From Macrotis lagotis (lineage: Eukaryota; Chordata; Mammalia; Peramelemorphia; Peramelidae): a stretch of DNA of 64,000 nt. The notes under the pieces were generated by a model. That model saw only the letters and a program-made list of their open reading frames with translations. It was not told the DNA's origin and made no database searches. How positions within the stretch are numbered: the first letter of the stretch is position 1; every line of letters starts with the position of its first letter. The translations under genes were made by a program, and so were the position numbers. Location of the stretch: contig NC_133666.1 in the NCBI RefSeq assembly GCF_037893015.1, positions 617,630,974 to 617,694,973 on the forward strand. Direction: 5' to 3'. Shown in pieces: positions 1 to 11,844 of this stretch.

Positions 1-219
1 AAAATTCTACAGTCCCCCCCCAGGAGCGATGAAAAGCTCTCAAGACTGAAATTCTGAAGGCACAAAGAAAAACAATTCTAATAAACAGGAAGAGGGGAGG
101 TGTGGAATTCCACACTCACCCACCCCCACACCCCCCCCCCAAGAATGAACTATAATCTGGGAAATGGGCACAAAAATAATCATTTCTCCTTCTTTTCAAG
201 CAAGAGCAGGAGGAAGTAT

Positions 220-747
220 ATGATGTGGACACAAAGTTTTGGGCGAAGATATATAAAGGCCTTTTTGAAAGGTTTCTTTGTTGCTGTGCCTGTAACGGTA
301 ACTTTCTTAGATCAAGTGGCCTGTGTAGCAAGAGTGGAAGGAGCTTCCATGCAACCTTCTTTGAATCCCGGGGGGAGCCATTCATCTGATATAGTACTTT
401 TGAACCATTGGAAAGTTAGGAATTATGAAGTGCAGCGTGGTGATATTGTGTCATTGGTATCTCCCAAAAACCCAGAGCAGAAGATCATTAAAAGAGTGAT
501 TGCTCTTGAAGGAGACATCATCAAAACAATGGGACATAAGAATAGGTATGTGAAAGTCCCACGTGGCCACATGTGGGTTGAAGGTGACCATCATGGACAC
601 AGCTTTGACAGTAATGCTTTTGGGCCAGTTTCCCTTGGACTTCTGCATGCCCATGCCACCCATATTCTGTGGCCTCCAGAACGATGGCAGCGTTTGGAAT
701 CTGTTCTCCCTCCAGAGCGTGTGCCAGTTCAGATTGAAGAGAAGTAA
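220..747 (+). CDS. IMMP2L: IMMP2L-like retrocopy, intact 175-codon frame
   Basis: The product matches mitochondrial inner membrane peptidase subunit 2, an S26-family serine protease that removes sorting signals from intermembrane-space proteins. I see the motif GASMQPS, giving nucleophile Ser43, and [12 protein letters not shown], giving general base Lys91, plus one hydrophobic segment at about residues 13-35. The rest ([34 protein letters not shown]) follows mammalian IMMP2L closely. In mammals IMMP2L is a very large multi-exon gene; here the whole protein lies in 528 uninterrupted bases, so this is a processed retrocopy. ATGs at 220 and 223 are both in frame; 220 gives the 175-residue length I recall for human. 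The frame is open upstream to 100 (with an ATG at 145), but that part looks like 5' UTR. The N-terminal 10 residues diverge from the parent. Expression is unknown; it may be a recent pseudogene. Confidence 0.88.
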   Translation: MMWTQSFGRRYIKAFLKGFFVAVPVTVTFLDQVACVARVEGASMQPSLNPGGSHSSDIVLLNHWKVRNYEVQRGDIVSLVSPKNPEQKIIKRVIALEGDIIKTMGHKNRYVKVPRGHMWVEGDHHGHSFDSNAFGPVSLGLLHAHATHILWPPERWQRLESVLPPERVPVQIEEK

Positions 748-1400
748 CCTCCTTGCATCTGCATGACCTCTTTGACTTAGGAAGACAATATAAAAAAAAG
801 AGAGAAACCTAAAACACAGACCATGTATTGGTTAAATCTGCAAAAAGAGCTTTTGGTTTCATACTGAAGCAAAAAGATTTTCTTTCAGATGAAACAGTTG
901 TATGGCATGCTACGTTGTCTGGAATACTTGTACTCCAGCAAAAAGGACCTGGCAGCACAGTACCAAAAGAAGAAATTTACAATGTGACTTTTGTTGGCCT
1001 TGCCATACCTTGTGGTAGGATTAAATTGTTGATATTCTTGTTTCTTAATCTGTCAATTGTTGATTTTTTTGAAATTTGGGTTTCAGCTAATGTTAAACTT
1101 GATGAAAATATATCCATCTAGTAAGTAGCTAATGCATGATTCAGAAGTTATGACACAGATGGCAATGTGATTGTGTCAGCATTCACTGATTAGAAAATGA
1201 ATCGTGTGGGGCAGCTAGGAGGCAGTGGATAGAGCACCAGCCCTGGAGTCAGAAGGACTTGAGTTCAAATTTGTCTCAAACACTTAATAATTACCTAGCT
1301 GTGTGGCCTTGAGCAAGCCACTTAACCCCATTGCCTTGCCAAAAAAAAGAAAAGGAATAGTGAACTTTGACAAATAGTGATTCACATTTAAAAAAAAAAA
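748..1400 (+). other. Likely 3' UTR of the IMMP2L retrocopy
   Basis: Non-coding sequence directly follows the retrocopy stop and runs into an A-rich run near 1390. An open frame at 828-1121 has no recognisable domain and is probably UTR read by chance. A SINE at 1208-1354 sits inside. The exact end of the retrocopy and its target-site repeats could not be fixed by eye. Confidence 0.4.
1208..1354 (+). repeat. Marsupial tRNA-type SINE
   Basis: The copy has the GGGGCAGCTAGG head, a GAGTTCAAAT box-B-like segment, ACTTAATAATTACCTAGC and an A-rich end. Its head carries a small deletion relative to other copies here. Confidence 0.9.
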
Positions 1401-2560
1401 GGGAGAAGTCAGTCCTAAAAAGGCATGTTGACGTACAGGGAGCTCTCCCAACAAAAATGTTTTCTAAAAATTGGAAGAAAATATATTTGGAAATAAAGAT
1501 TATATAAAAAAATTTTTAAATAAGATTTAAAAAAATAAATATGCACAAGCTTGTATAGTTGATACAGTAGTATCAGTAGTAGTAAAGCTTAGGATTTAAA
1601 GGTCAGTGTAGAGACATTGCCAAGAGGACTTTATCCCTCATTGCAGCTTTTATGGTGACAGGAACAAGCCAGTGTGGTGCAGCAGCAGGGACATAGGGCC
1701 TGAGAATAGCCTGAGTAGACATTATTCTCCAATCCAACATCAACGGAAGACTAAATAAATTATAAGGGGGAGGGGGAAAAGGACATGTGAAGTATTTTCT
1801 CTATATATATTCTTTTATCCTTTAAAGGGAAAGTCTTTACCTTCTTCCCATTTCTTTATTCACCTTGAGTGTTAGTGTTAGGGACCAAAGACCCAGATAG
1901 GAAATGGATCCAAAAGGAAGACATAACAATGACTATCCTTACTTTGTCCAAGAATAGGTACAATTTCCTTTTACTTTTTAATTCTGGATTTATCTAAATC
2001 TATTGGTTGCCAAAAGAAGATAACAGTGACTGATTTAAAAAGTTGGGAGGCTGGAACCAAAAGATAATAGTTTCTACATTTTAATATGGAAAATATCAGG
2101 ATTTCATCCCCTAGCGTATGATCTGCGAGAGAACAAGGAGAAATACATTTCATAACTAAAGTGCAATCCCCCCAATATTAATGATAAAAAGACCTGAAGA
2201 AAAAACAGGTAAGCTCCCTCATTTAGTCGAGAAATGTATTAAAAGCAAGCCAGAATCAGGTAGGTGAGGCGAATCAGTTAGGAAAATTGATAAAAGTGAA
2301 TGCAGAAGCAGTAAAAAGTGGGAAGGATCTCAGCCTAGGGGTAAGACATTTCCTCCTGGATATCCCATAGGCATCTAAAATTCTACATAAACAAAATGAA
2401 ACATCTTGCACCCTCCCAAATATATCCCAGTTCTCAACTTCACTATTTCCTTCAAATATACCAAAATCTGCCAGTTATCCAAATTTGCAGTTTGTCATTC
2501 CACTCTACCTCCATCCTAATCAGCAAGAACAGTCAATTAAATTGAACTATCCAGAGACAA
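1401..2560. other. No gene recognised
   Basis: AT-rich sequence with no domain, splice pattern or clear repeat that I can name. The short minus-strand frame at 1971-2153 has no support. Confidence 0.4.
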
Positions 2561-2564
2561 TAAG

Positions 2565-2990
2565 TTTCTCTTCCTTAGAGGTCTTCAAATGGAATCTCTT
2601 AATAGGGGATACTATAGAGGAAATTCCTCTTGAAGTATGAGTTAAATTAGATGGTCTCTGAGCTCTTTCAGTTTTAAGATTGCTGATTCAAACCTTGCTC
2701 CTAAGGAAAATCTAGTGGTGTTCTTTGATTCTCACCATCCTATTACTGTCTGCTACCTTGGACAAGATTAAACATTCTGTCATTGGCAAATTTTTCATAA
2801 GATTCTAGATTCAGAGCCAGAAAAGGTGGTCTAGATTTAATCTACTGCTTAGTTGATACTGAGATCGAGACTAGTGAATTAAGTTACTTCTCAAAAGTCA
2901 CTTGCTAGCAAATGGCAGGCAGGATTTAACCCTAGGGCTTCAGACTACATCCTATTGCACCACAAATTCCAAAGGAGTTCTCCCCTATCC
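2565..2990 (+). repeat. Old L3/MIR-like fragments
   Basis: The part at 2630-2690 resembles the 'GATGGTCTCTGAG' 3' end of L3/CR1-type elements. The part at 2870-2960 resembles the 'AAGTCACTTGCTAGCAAATGGCAG' segment shared by ancient MIR/L3 repeats. Both are highly diverged. Confidence 0.4.
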
Positions 2991-3049
2991 ACTTCCAATT
3001 TCTGGGCAATCTTGCTCCAACCTATTCCTCCCAAGACCATGATATCAGA

Positions 3050-3345
3050 GAGGTGATGCCAGGACCCTGGATGTGAGGCAATGAAGGGATAGAGCATTAG
3101 TCTTGGACTCAAGAGAACAGGAGTTCAAATCTGTCCTCAGACATTTTACTCTTAGTAGCTGTGTAACCTTGGGCAAGTCACTTAACCCTGAATGCCTCAA
3201 ATCCAGGGCCATCTCCAGTCCTCCTGACTCATATCTGGCCATTGGACCTAGGTCTGGAGGAGAAAAGTAGGGCTGGTTACTTAGCACAGTACCTCCAACA
3301 TCACCTCACTGATGTCATGGTCTTCAAAATTGAAGGACAAAAATA
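3050..3345 (+). repeat. RTE-tailed SINE
   Basis: A tRNA-like body (GAGTTCAAAT, TAACCTTGGGCAAGTCAC) is followed by a long 3' part ending in 'TGATGTCATGGTCTTC ... GAAGGACAA'. That end matches the 3' terminus of the RTE LINE at 35950-35985, consistent with a SINE mobilised by RTE machinery. Confidence 0.75.
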
Positions 3346-3654
3346 TTATCATTCCTCCCTAGAGATCAGACCAATTATAAGTTCCCCTACCAAGATCCTG
3401 CTAGGAACCTTTTGTACCCTTACACCTCGGCCCCAATTAGAGTAAATAATCTTCCCTGGCGTAGTTACATTCAGATTTATACTGCATATTTCCACTGGGT
3501 TCCAACTATATACTTTATGTAATTATTACTTTAAATGTGAAGTTGAATATATGCAAGCACTTCTGAGGATTCCTTATTTGCATTAATTGGGATCTCTATT
3601 CTCTAGGGTACAATTTCTTCATCTGCTGACCATTTTATTGGAACTACTTTGCCA

Positions 3655-3845
3655 GAAGCAGCAAAGATAGATAGAGCATTAGCTTGGGAGGGAAGATACC
3701 TAGATCGCATTTCTTTCTCAGTTACCAGCTAGAGGCTTTTTACTGTCACTTCCCTTCTCTGGGACTCAGTTTCCTTATCCTGTAAATGGTGTTGGTTGAA
3801 TGATCACTAAGGCCTTTTCTGATTTTACCATTCTAAGGTACTATG
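3655..3845 (+). repeat. MIR-like SINE, diverged
   Basis: The order is 'AGCAGCAAAGATAGATAGAGCATTAG', then 'GGGACTCAGTTTCCTTATC' and a 3' part. This fits a diverged MIR-type element. Confidence 0.5.
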
Positions 3846-4079
3846 ACTTTTCTCTGTATGTCAAAGCCCTTGCTCTTTTTCTGACCATCCATCAGATGTT
3901 GGCATCACTTAAATATCAGTCTAGGTTCCTCTGCCCTTTTCATTTATTTAAGGACCTAATTCATATGAAGGACTAATCAATAGTGATTAAAAATAAAGCT
4001 AACAATCAAAAAACAAAACACTAAATATAATCTTAGTTTGCATGAATATAAGTATAGCCTAGAACTAGAGAAGTGATTT

Positions 4080-4245
4080 TCCCACTCTACCCTGCCCTGG
4101 TCAGACATCTATAGTATTATGTTCAGTTCTAAGTGCATGTTAAGAACAGAGACAAGCAGAATGTCCAAAAGAGGGAAACCGGAAGAGTAAGGCAACTAAA
4201 AGCCATGTTATTTGAGAATCTATTAAAGGAACTGTAATAAAACAG
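4080..4245 (+). repeat. L3/CR1-like LINE fragment
   Basis: The segment 'CCCTGCCCTGGTCAGAC ... GTTCAGTTCTAAG' followed by an AGGAACTG-type stretch is typical of the 3' region of CR1/L3 elements. It is short and diverged. Confidence 0.5.
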
Positions 4246-4329
4246 CTTACATCTACATAATCCCCATGTCCTCAGGGAGTTCTCAATCTTAAAAAAGAAA
4301 AACAAGCAAATACATGTACAAACAAGCTA

Positions 4330-4640
4330 AATACAAAATAAACAGGAAATATTTTACATTAGAATTAAGATTGGGAAAGGCTTAAAGGAAGCCAGGGAAG
4401 GGGCAGCTAGGTGGCACAGTGAATAGAGCACTGGCCCTGGAGTCAGGAGTACCTGAGTTCAAATTTGGCCTCAGACACTTAATAATTACCTAGCTGTGTG
4501 GCTTTGGGCAAGCCACTTAACCCTATTGCCTTGCAAAAACCTTAAAAAAAAAAAAAAGCCAGGAAAGGCAGAAGATAATGAAGGACAAGCACAGGAGACA
4601 GGCAGAGAAAATGCCTGGAGCTGAGAGATGAAGTGTCTTT
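4330..4640 (-). repeat. L2 fragment split by a SINE
   Basis: The flanks of the SINE at 4400-4557 read 'AAAGGAAGCCAGG' and 'GAGAAAATGCC', the same minus-strand L2 sequence seen at 41320-41410. Confidence 0.6.
4400..4557 (+). repeat. Marsupial tRNA-type SINE
   Basis: A complete copy with a poly-A end. The segment AAGCCAGG(G)AAAG occurs on both sides and serves as the target-site duplication. Confidence 0.92.
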
Positions 4641-5060
4641 TTTTTTTAGGGCTAGACATTTATTTTTCCAGTTACATGTCATAAAAGTTTTTCAACATTC
4701 ATCCATTTGCAAAAATAATTTATACATTTTTCTACCACCTTCCCATCTCTCCTCAATGGTGAATAATCTAGTAGAAGTTGTACATGATCATTTGTGTTTT
4801 AACATATTTACATATTGATCATTTTGCGTATGAGGAATTAGGACTGAGAGTAAAGAAAGAAAACCATGGGATAGGAAGGAAAAACCTAAGAGAAATTTTT
4901 AAAAAATGAAAATAGTATCCATTCAGATACTGTGGGGTTTTTTTGTTTTGTTTTCCTCTGGATGTGGATGGTATGGTCCATAAGTGATCTCCTGTGGTTG
5001 TCGTAGGAAACAGCAAGGAGATCACTATCAGTGTGTGGTAGGAGTAAGGCATAAAAGACT
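4636..5060 (-). mobile_element. L1 3' end, 5'-truncated
   Basis: On the minus strand this is the marsupial L1 3' untranslated region. On the plus strand the poly-T at 4640 is followed by 'ACATATTTACATATTGATCATTTTG'-type sequence and a stretch complementary to the AAGAAAGAAAACC tail. No coding part remains. Confidence 0.6.
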
Positions 5061-5079
5061 GGAAAGGTAGGAGTGGTGT

Positions 5080-5325
5080 TAGGTTATGAAGTGCTGGTCT
5101 CAGAAAACAGGAAGATTTGTTTTCTTGAGGTCAAACCTAGCCTCAGACACTGACTAGCTGCCTGACTCTGGACAAGTCTCTTAACCCTGTATGCCTCAGT
5201 TTCCTTATCTGTCAAAAAAACTGCAGAAAAAATGGCAAATTACTCTAGTATCTTTGCCAAGAAAACCCCAAATAGGGTCACAAAGAATCAGATATGACTG
5301 AAACAACTGAACGACAACAATTTTG
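5080..5325 (+). repeat. SINE of a second family
   Basis: A tRNA-like body is followed by 'GCAAATTACTCTAGTATCTTTGCC' and 'GGGTCACAAAGAATCAGA ... GACTGAAACAACTGAACGACAAC'. That 3' half is unlike the common SINE in this window and marks a different family. Confidence 0.75.
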
Positions 5326-5329
5326 AACT

Positions 5330-6225
5330 TTAGAAAAATCACTCTGACAAGTGAATAAAGGATAGACTGGAGAAAAGAAAGACATAAGGCAAGTAAACCC
5401 ACCAGCAAGCTATTGCAGTAGTCCAAAAATAAGCTGATGAGGGCCTTCACCAGGGTGATGGCAGTATCATAGGAGAGAAAGAGGCATATTTGAGAGCCTT
5501 GGCAGTAGATTGGATAGGGAAGATGAGAGAGAATCAGGAGGAACAGTCAAGGCTGACTCCTAGGTGGTGAGCCTGAAGAACTAGAAAGATGAATTTTTTG
5601 CCCTCTACAACATAGGGGAAGTAAGAAGAAGGGAGGGTAATAGGAAAAGATGTTTAGTTTTGAAAATGTGAGTTAGGATGTCTTCTGTATACCCGGTTTA
5701 AGATATCTGAAAGGCATTTGGAAATACAAGATTGGAAGTTACCCGAGAGATAAAGGCAGAATACATAGATTTGAGAATTGTCAGGATAGAAATAATAATT
5801 AAACTAATGGGAATTGATAATATCATCAAGTATAGTAGTATGTATAGAAAGAAAAGAAATGGGCCAAGGAAAGAACCCTGTGGGAGATATATAGTTAAAG
5901 GGCCTGATCTGAATGAAGATAATGCAAATGGAACTGAGAAGGAATAGTCTGATAAGTAGGAGGAGAGGGGTATTACAGAAATCTATAGAGAAGAGAGTAT
6001 CAAAAAGGAGTTGACAAAGTGTCAGAGGCTGTATAAGTTGAAGCAAATGAGGGTTAAGACAAGATCATTGAATTTAGCAATTAAGAGATCAATGATAATT
6101 TTGGAGAGAGTAATCTTGGTGAGATGATTAGGTTGGAAGCCAGATTGTGAGAAATGAGAAGAAAGTGAGAGAAGAGAAAGTGGAGCATACAAATGCTTAT
6201 TTCCTCTCCCTCCCCCCAACTATAC
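5330..6225 (-). repeat. L2 LINE fragment
   Basis: On the minus strand this is the reverse-transcriptase/3' part of L2. On the plus strand it shows the usual complement phrases 'TATTGCAGTAGTCC', 'CTTGGCAGTAGATTGGA', and 'AAGATCATTGAATTTAGCAATTAAGAGATC'. Many stops are present. Confidence 0.65.
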
Positions 6226-6857
6226 CATATGAAATTTAAGGTGATCTCAATACATTTATTCCAAACAATCTGCATATCACCAAAGATGACATCACTGTAG
6301 TTCTGTAGCTTTGTAAGTTCTGTTTAAGTGAGGTTTTTCTTTCCAAATCATGTTTTCAATTAGACTTAAAGTTGGGGTATATTCCCCTCTAGTAAGTGAG
6401 CATAGATAAATGATACTCATGAGTACTAAAATTTGTCAATTCAATGTGATTGCTGATTATTATGCTATGAGTCCTCTGACTGAAGTTCTTATGTATTATA
6501 ATTAAGACAAGACCTGTAATTTAAGGATTCACAACCACCAGTTTTTCATCACTCAACTAATAAACACATATGAATTACCTTTTTACTGATGGCACAGATG
6601 GCATAATATTGTATGGAATACAATACTAAATTTGAAAATTCACAGCACTCAAAGAACACCAACCAATATCCCATAAAAATGTATCCCATTAAAACACTGC
6701 ACATACAAATTGACTTGGATGTTTACTTTGCCTATTGTTTTACATTCATGTGGTTTTTACTCAGTATGAATTTTATTATTCTGAATTAGGCTGAAACTGA
6801 GTGAAGACTTTTAACATTCAGATTTAGTTCAATAAATATTGATAAAATCCATACTAG
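6226..6857. other. No gene or repeat recognised
   Basis: AT-rich unique-looking sequence; no open frame or element that I can name. Confidence 0.4.
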
Positions 6858-6998
6858 GTTGGTACAGTGGATAGAGTACTGGCCCTGGAGTCAGGTCAAA
6901 TCTGGCCTCAGACACTTAATAATTACCTAGCTGTGTGGCCTTGGGCAAGCCACTTAACCCCATTGCCTTGCAAAAACTTAAAAATAAAAATAAATAAA
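6858..6998 (+). repeat. Marsupial tRNA-type SINE
   Basis: The head is slightly short. It is flanked by related copies of AATCCATACTAGGT / AACCATTCTAGGT, read as a diverged target-site duplication. Confidence 0.85.
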
Positions 6999-7079
6999 AC
7001 CATTCTAGGTACAGAGTAGGATTGAGGAAGAAACAGTTCACTTAAGAAAGGTTTCCTTAGACCCTAGTAGGCTATTCTC

Positions 7080-9520
7080 AACTTGAATTCCCTGATGTTG
7101 AATAAGCCTGATACACAGATGGAAAACTTTTCCACAGTTGTTGCATTCATATAGTTTCTCCCCTGTATGAATCCTGTTGATTAAGCCTGAAGCTCATACC
7201 CAAAGATTTCCCACATTCATTACATCCATATGTTTTTCTCCAGTATGTATTTTCTGATTATGGCATGATATGAGTTGTATCTGAAAATCTCGCCACATTC
7301 ATTATCTTCAAAAGACTTCTGAAGCTTGAATTCTCTGATATTGAGTAAGGATAAAACCCTAACTGAAGGCTTTTTCACACTCATTATCCTCAAGTTGCTT
7401 TTCACCATATGAAGCTACTGATGATCACCAAGGTCTGGTCTACTAAAAGCACTATCACAAATATGACATTTAAAAGGCTTGTCTCTAGTGTGAGCTTTCT
7501 GATGGTGAATAAGTACTGAATGGAAAGTAAAGACTTTCTTATATTCATAACATTCATAAGATTTCTCTCCAGAATGATTTCTGTTGTGGTTAATGAGACC
7601 CACGAACTGAGTGAAGGCTTTTCCACATTCTTTACAATGAAAAGATTTCTCACCAGTATAAACACTGGAATGCTAAATAAGGTTTAACTTCTTAAGACTT
7701 TCTCACATTCATTACATTGAAAGAATTTCTCACTAGTATAAATTTTGCAGTGTTCAGCAAGCCCTGATTTACTATTAAGGCTTAAGGGGCTAAATAAACA
7801 CTGAGAAAAATTTTGGCTAAATGGATTAAGTTTGGCTGACCTCTATGAGTTGTCCCATTTGCTTTTCTAAACTGCTTTCTCATTCAAGTGTTTGGTGACT
7901 TTCTACATGATTCAGTCTTTTTAAAAATTTACAATCTTAACATAAAATTTTTCTTACTACTAATAATTCCCAAAGGAAATATGAATCCCAACTTACTTCT
8001 TAAGACTTTACCACATACATTACATTGAAAGCATTTCTCACCAGTATGAATTCAGCTATGTTCAACAAATCCTATTTTCTTGCTTAAGGCTTTTGTAGAG
8101 TCGAAGCCCTTACAAGGCATTCTCTCCTGTGAGAGTGAGGATTTTCCCATAGTAATCATATTTAAATGATTTATCTCCAGAAATTTGGAACTTTGCCCAA
8201 AGGGCAACAAAAATGTGCATACCCTTTGACCCAGCAATACCACTACTGGGTCTATACCCTGAAGAGATGAAAAAGGGTAAAAATATCACCTGTACAAAAA
8301 TATTCATAGCAGCCCTGTTTGTGGTGGCAAAAAAATTGGAAATCAAGTAAATGTCCTTCAATTGGGGAATGGCTTAGCAAACTGTGGTATACGTATGTCA
8401 TGGAACACTATTGTTCTATTAGAAACCAGGAGGGATGGGAATTCAGGGAAGCCTGGAGGGATTTGCATGAACTGATGCTGAGTGAGATGGGCAGAACCAA
8501 AAAAACACTGTACACCCTAACAGCAACATGGGGGTGATGAGCAACTTGATGGACTTACTCATTCCATCAGTGCAACAATCAGGGACAATTTTGGGCTGTC
8601 TGCAGTGGAGAATACCATCTGTATCCAGATAAAGAACTGTGGAGTTTGAACAAAGTTCAAGGACTATTCCCTTTAATTTAGGGAAAAAAAAACAGATATC
8701 TTATTGTCTGATCTTGTTACCTCTTATACCTTTTGTTTCTTTAAGGATATGATTTCTCTCTCATCACACTCAAATTTGGATCAATGTACAACATGGAAAC
8801 AAAGTAAAGACTTACAAATTGCTTTCTGTTGGGTGGTGGGGAGGGAAGTGAAATTGGGGGGGAATGTAAAACTCAAAATGAATAAAATTTTTAATAATTA
8901 AAAAAATGATTTATCTCCAGCATGAATCCTCTCATGTCAACTAAGATTTGAGTTCAGATGGAAAGCTTTTTCCACAATTGTTATAAGGTTTCTCCCCTGT
9001 ATGAATTCTGTTATTCAGTAAGATGGGAGTTTCAATAAAAACTTTTTACCACATTCATTATAGTCAAATGGTTTCTCTCCAGTATGAATTATGATATGTA
9101 CCAAATCTTTCTACAGAATGACTTATAGCACTTTTCTTCATTATGAATTCTCTAATACTGAGTAAGAACTGAACACTGAAAAATTTTCCCTACATATAGT
9201 ACATTTATGACTTTTTTTTGTCTTGTAGAAACCCTCCGATATGGAACAATGTCTGAGTTCTATCAGAAGGTTTACCAGATTCCTGTCCTTGGTCTCTTTT
9301 CCATTTGGTTATGCTTGGTCTTAATAAATTCTTGATTGATTGGTTGTTATAGTAAATTGATACTTGTTCAAAACTCAGATGTTACAAAATTAATTTGTTC
9401 TGATTAACCCCCATGTCTCATAGGTGTTACTAAATTGCTTTCTTGGTCAAAGGTGTTTGGTTGCTTTCTATATAATTCAATTTTTTGAGGGATTTTCAAC
9501 CTTTAAGTAAAATTTCCATC
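7080..9520 (-). pseudogene. KRAB zinc-finger pseudogene 1, finger exon
   Basis: On the minus strand I see degenerate C2H2 repeats with the typical HTGEKP-type linkers (plus-strand 'TTTCTCACCAGTATAA' and 'TTTCTCTCCAGAATGA' at about 84-base spacing). The frame is broken many times and only short finger pieces remain, for example a C-X2-C with GLINHNR at 7415-7603. The exon is split by an L1 at 8181-8903 with a 17-base duplication. An acceptor-like AG and a diverged copy of the 'AATTTTACT' start of the finger exon lie near 9510-9525, matching the exon starts of the other two units at 19642 and 53748. This is the most decayed of three co-oriented paralogs. Confidence 0.75.
8181..8903 (+). mobile_element. 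L1, 5'-truncated, in zinc-finger pseudogene
   Basis: The element encodes the last part of L1 ORF2 (frame KNWKSSKCPSIGEWLSKLW in the third part, with a frame change before it) and then a 3' UTR and A-rich tail. The 17-base duplication AAATGATTTATCTCCAG is perfect at 8164-8180 and 8904-8920. It is one of several near-identical tails in the window, so fairly young. Confidence 0.92.
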
Positions 9521-9977
9521 CTGATATCTGTTTTTAAAACTTGGAAAAATAAATAAAAATGCATGTGAACATATCTTCCTTTTGAGTAAGTTTTAGAAGA
9601 AACAAATGATCAAATTAAGAGCAATGTAGCTGTTTATAAATAAGCTACTTTGAAGGTACCATGAAGCAAAAAATATAAGTATGGAAAAGGGAAGAAAAGA
9701 ATCCAAATGATCACTACTATGGCAATGATAATCGGGGGGGTTCAAGTATAAACAGAGAAAGGAACGATTCTGCCAAAAAAAATGGAAAAATTTGACCAAA
9801 AGAACATTTGAAAAATACAAGGAAGTAATAACTCTGCTATTCCAGGCTGCCCAGTACTCATTCAGAAATGTAAAAAGAACAATAATAAAAAAATATATAT
9901 ATTGAGGAAAAATTACATGTTGTCATTTCCAGTTGTAGATCAGCACACAAATAGCTGTGCTTTTATTTTATTTTATT
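9521..9977. other. Intron of zinc-finger pseudogene 1
   Basis: AT-rich; sits between the finger exon and the KRAB-B remnant. I see no named element. Confidence 0.35.
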
Positions 9978-10128
9978 TTTTTTAGGTTTTTGCAAGGCAA
10001 TGGGGTTAAGTGGCTTGCCCAAGGCCACACAGCTAGGTCATTATTAAGTGTCTGAGACTGGATTTGAACCCAGGTACTCCTGACTCCAGGTCTGGTGCTT
10101 TATCCACTGTGCCACCTAGCCGCCCCTT
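9978..10128 (-). repeat. Marsupial tRNA-type SINE
   Basis: A complete antisense copy running from poly-T and GCAAGGCAATGGGGTTAAG to CCACCTAGCCGCCCC. Confidence 0.92.
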
Positions 10129-10161
10129 CTTTTCTTTTCAAAAGAACTTTTTTCACCAATT

Positions 10162-10275
10162 CACCTCCATAAAAATCTCTAGTGATCTTCTCCTGAGGAT
10201 CTTGCTTATCTTAGAACCATATCATTTCTTTTTGCTCCAGCTAAGTGATGATATCAGGTTTGCAGATAGTAAATT
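10162..10275 (-). pseudogene. KRAB-B exon remnant of pseudogene 1
   Basis: Minus-strand sequence after an acceptor CAG reads a diverged KRAB-B core (ISSLSWSK-like, from the VISHLEQ consensus) and contains stops. Start and expected length (114 nt) were set by alignment with the intact KRAB-B exon at 54084-54197. No KRAB-A exon could be found for this unit. Confidence 0.6.
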
Positions 10276-10559
10276 CTGATTGCAGAAAGAAAATTAAATG
10301 TGTTTGTGTATAAAAAGACGGAGCTTTCTTCATTCTGAATCCAAAGACCAAGGCACATAAGACAAAAGACCAAAAAGGACATAGAGAATAGGATAAAAAA
10401 AGGGCCAAAGAAAATGGATGAAAAGGCACAAACAAGTAGATTCAATCACCCCAAAAAAACCATGAGAGGAAGTAAGGAAGATATTGGGTGTACCTCAGGA
10501 AATACACAAGATAAGGGGTTTGTAAATCAATGACAAAACTATATTTAAAGGTAATTGGG
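10276..10559. other. No gene recognised
   Basis: Purine-rich sequence; short minus-strand frames at 10241-10445 are low-complexity hydrophobic products without support. Confidence 0.4.
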
Positions 10560-10679
10560 GGGCAGCTAGTTGGTGCAGTTAGAGCAAATTTGATCTCAGA
10601 CATAATAATTACCTAGCTGTGTGGCCCTGAACAAGTCACTTGACCCCACTGCCTTGCAAAAAAAAATACAAAAACAAAA
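10560..10679 (+). repeat. SINE, internally shortened
   Basis: A marsupial tRNA-type SINE lacking about 30 internal bases, with the perfect flanking repeat AAGGTAATTGG on both sides. Confidence 0.88.
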
Positions 10680-10894
10680 AAGGTAATTGGAACTAGTTGA
10701 ATACATATTCATAAGGTATAATGCTAATCAGAAAAGCTAAAGGTACAGGAGATACAGAAAAGTATGCTTGGAAAATAGTGAAAAATACATTTAAATGTAA
10801 TTCAAATAAAAGTAATAAATATTTAATATTTATATTAATTACTTAATTTATATTTATAGATATTTTTGAACAAATAAAGAATCACTGAATTATT

Positions 10895-11028
10895 TGGTTT
10901 TCATAAAGTATCAGCTTGCTCAGGGTCACACACCTGGTAAATGTTTGAGATCAGATTTGAACTCAAGGAAATGAGTCTTTTTTTGTCCAGGCCCAGCTCT
11001 CTATCCATTGCACCATCTAGCTGCTACC
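10895..11028 (-). repeat. Old SINE, antisense
   Basis: Plus strand shows 'GCTCAGGGTCACAC ... GATTTGAACTCA ... CTATCCATTGCACCATCTAGCTGC', a diverged antisense tRNA-type SINE. Confidence 0.7.
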
Positions 11029-11029
11029 T

Positions 11030-11690
11030 CCCCTTTGTTAGCCATTCTCTCCTTTTTTCCCACCATGAGTCCTTAGTTAAACCAGTTCAATTCCCCACGT
11101 CCTCTTCAGTCCCTAGTCCCCTTATCACATCACTAATTGCACCTTGCCAAGCCTCAATCTTGGATAATTTCCACAAAGGGATTTGCTCTTACACACATTT
11201 TACTGAATAATGTTGGAGAAAATCATGCAACCATTCTGACAGGCTTGATCATAAACTGTGGCTTCACTGTTGCTAGGCAATATTTCTACACCTCCCTTTA
11301 CAACTTATTATCCCACCCTCCACAGCAGCTCTTCTAAATCTTTTCAAAACCTCCTATGGCTCCCCACTACCACCACCCCAGCTGAGAATCTTACCTTATA
11401 TTCTACAGAAAAAAAATTGAGGTTCTTCACTGTGAACTCCTTCTCCCTTCATCTTAAATGCCCTCTGCCACTCTTTCCTCCTTTACTTGTCTCACATGAA
11501 ATGAGCTTACTCCTTACCAAGGAGTAACTCCTTTACCTACTCTAGTGATTTCATTCTATTCTATCATTCCCACTATTGCTCATCTTCAGTCTCTCCCTAT
11601 TGGCTTTCTCTACTGCCTACAAACATGTTCATGTCTTCCCCCTATTGTCAAACAACCTACACTTAATCCTTTCATCCCTACTAACTTACC

Positions 11691-11728
<38 letters not shown>

Positions 11729-11781
11729 CACACATATTATTTATACATATATATATATACATGTGTGTGTGTGTGTGTGTA

Positions 11782-11844
<63 letters not shown>

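Noticed and set aside
100-219. N-terminal extension of the IMMP2L frame back to 100
   Set aside because: It begins with GTG, is Pro/His-rich low complexity and lies before the family start; most likely 5' UTR.
828-1121. 97-codon plus frame after the retrocopy
   Set aside because: No domain, within the retrocopy's probable 3' UTR; hydrophobic tail is AT-rich chance.
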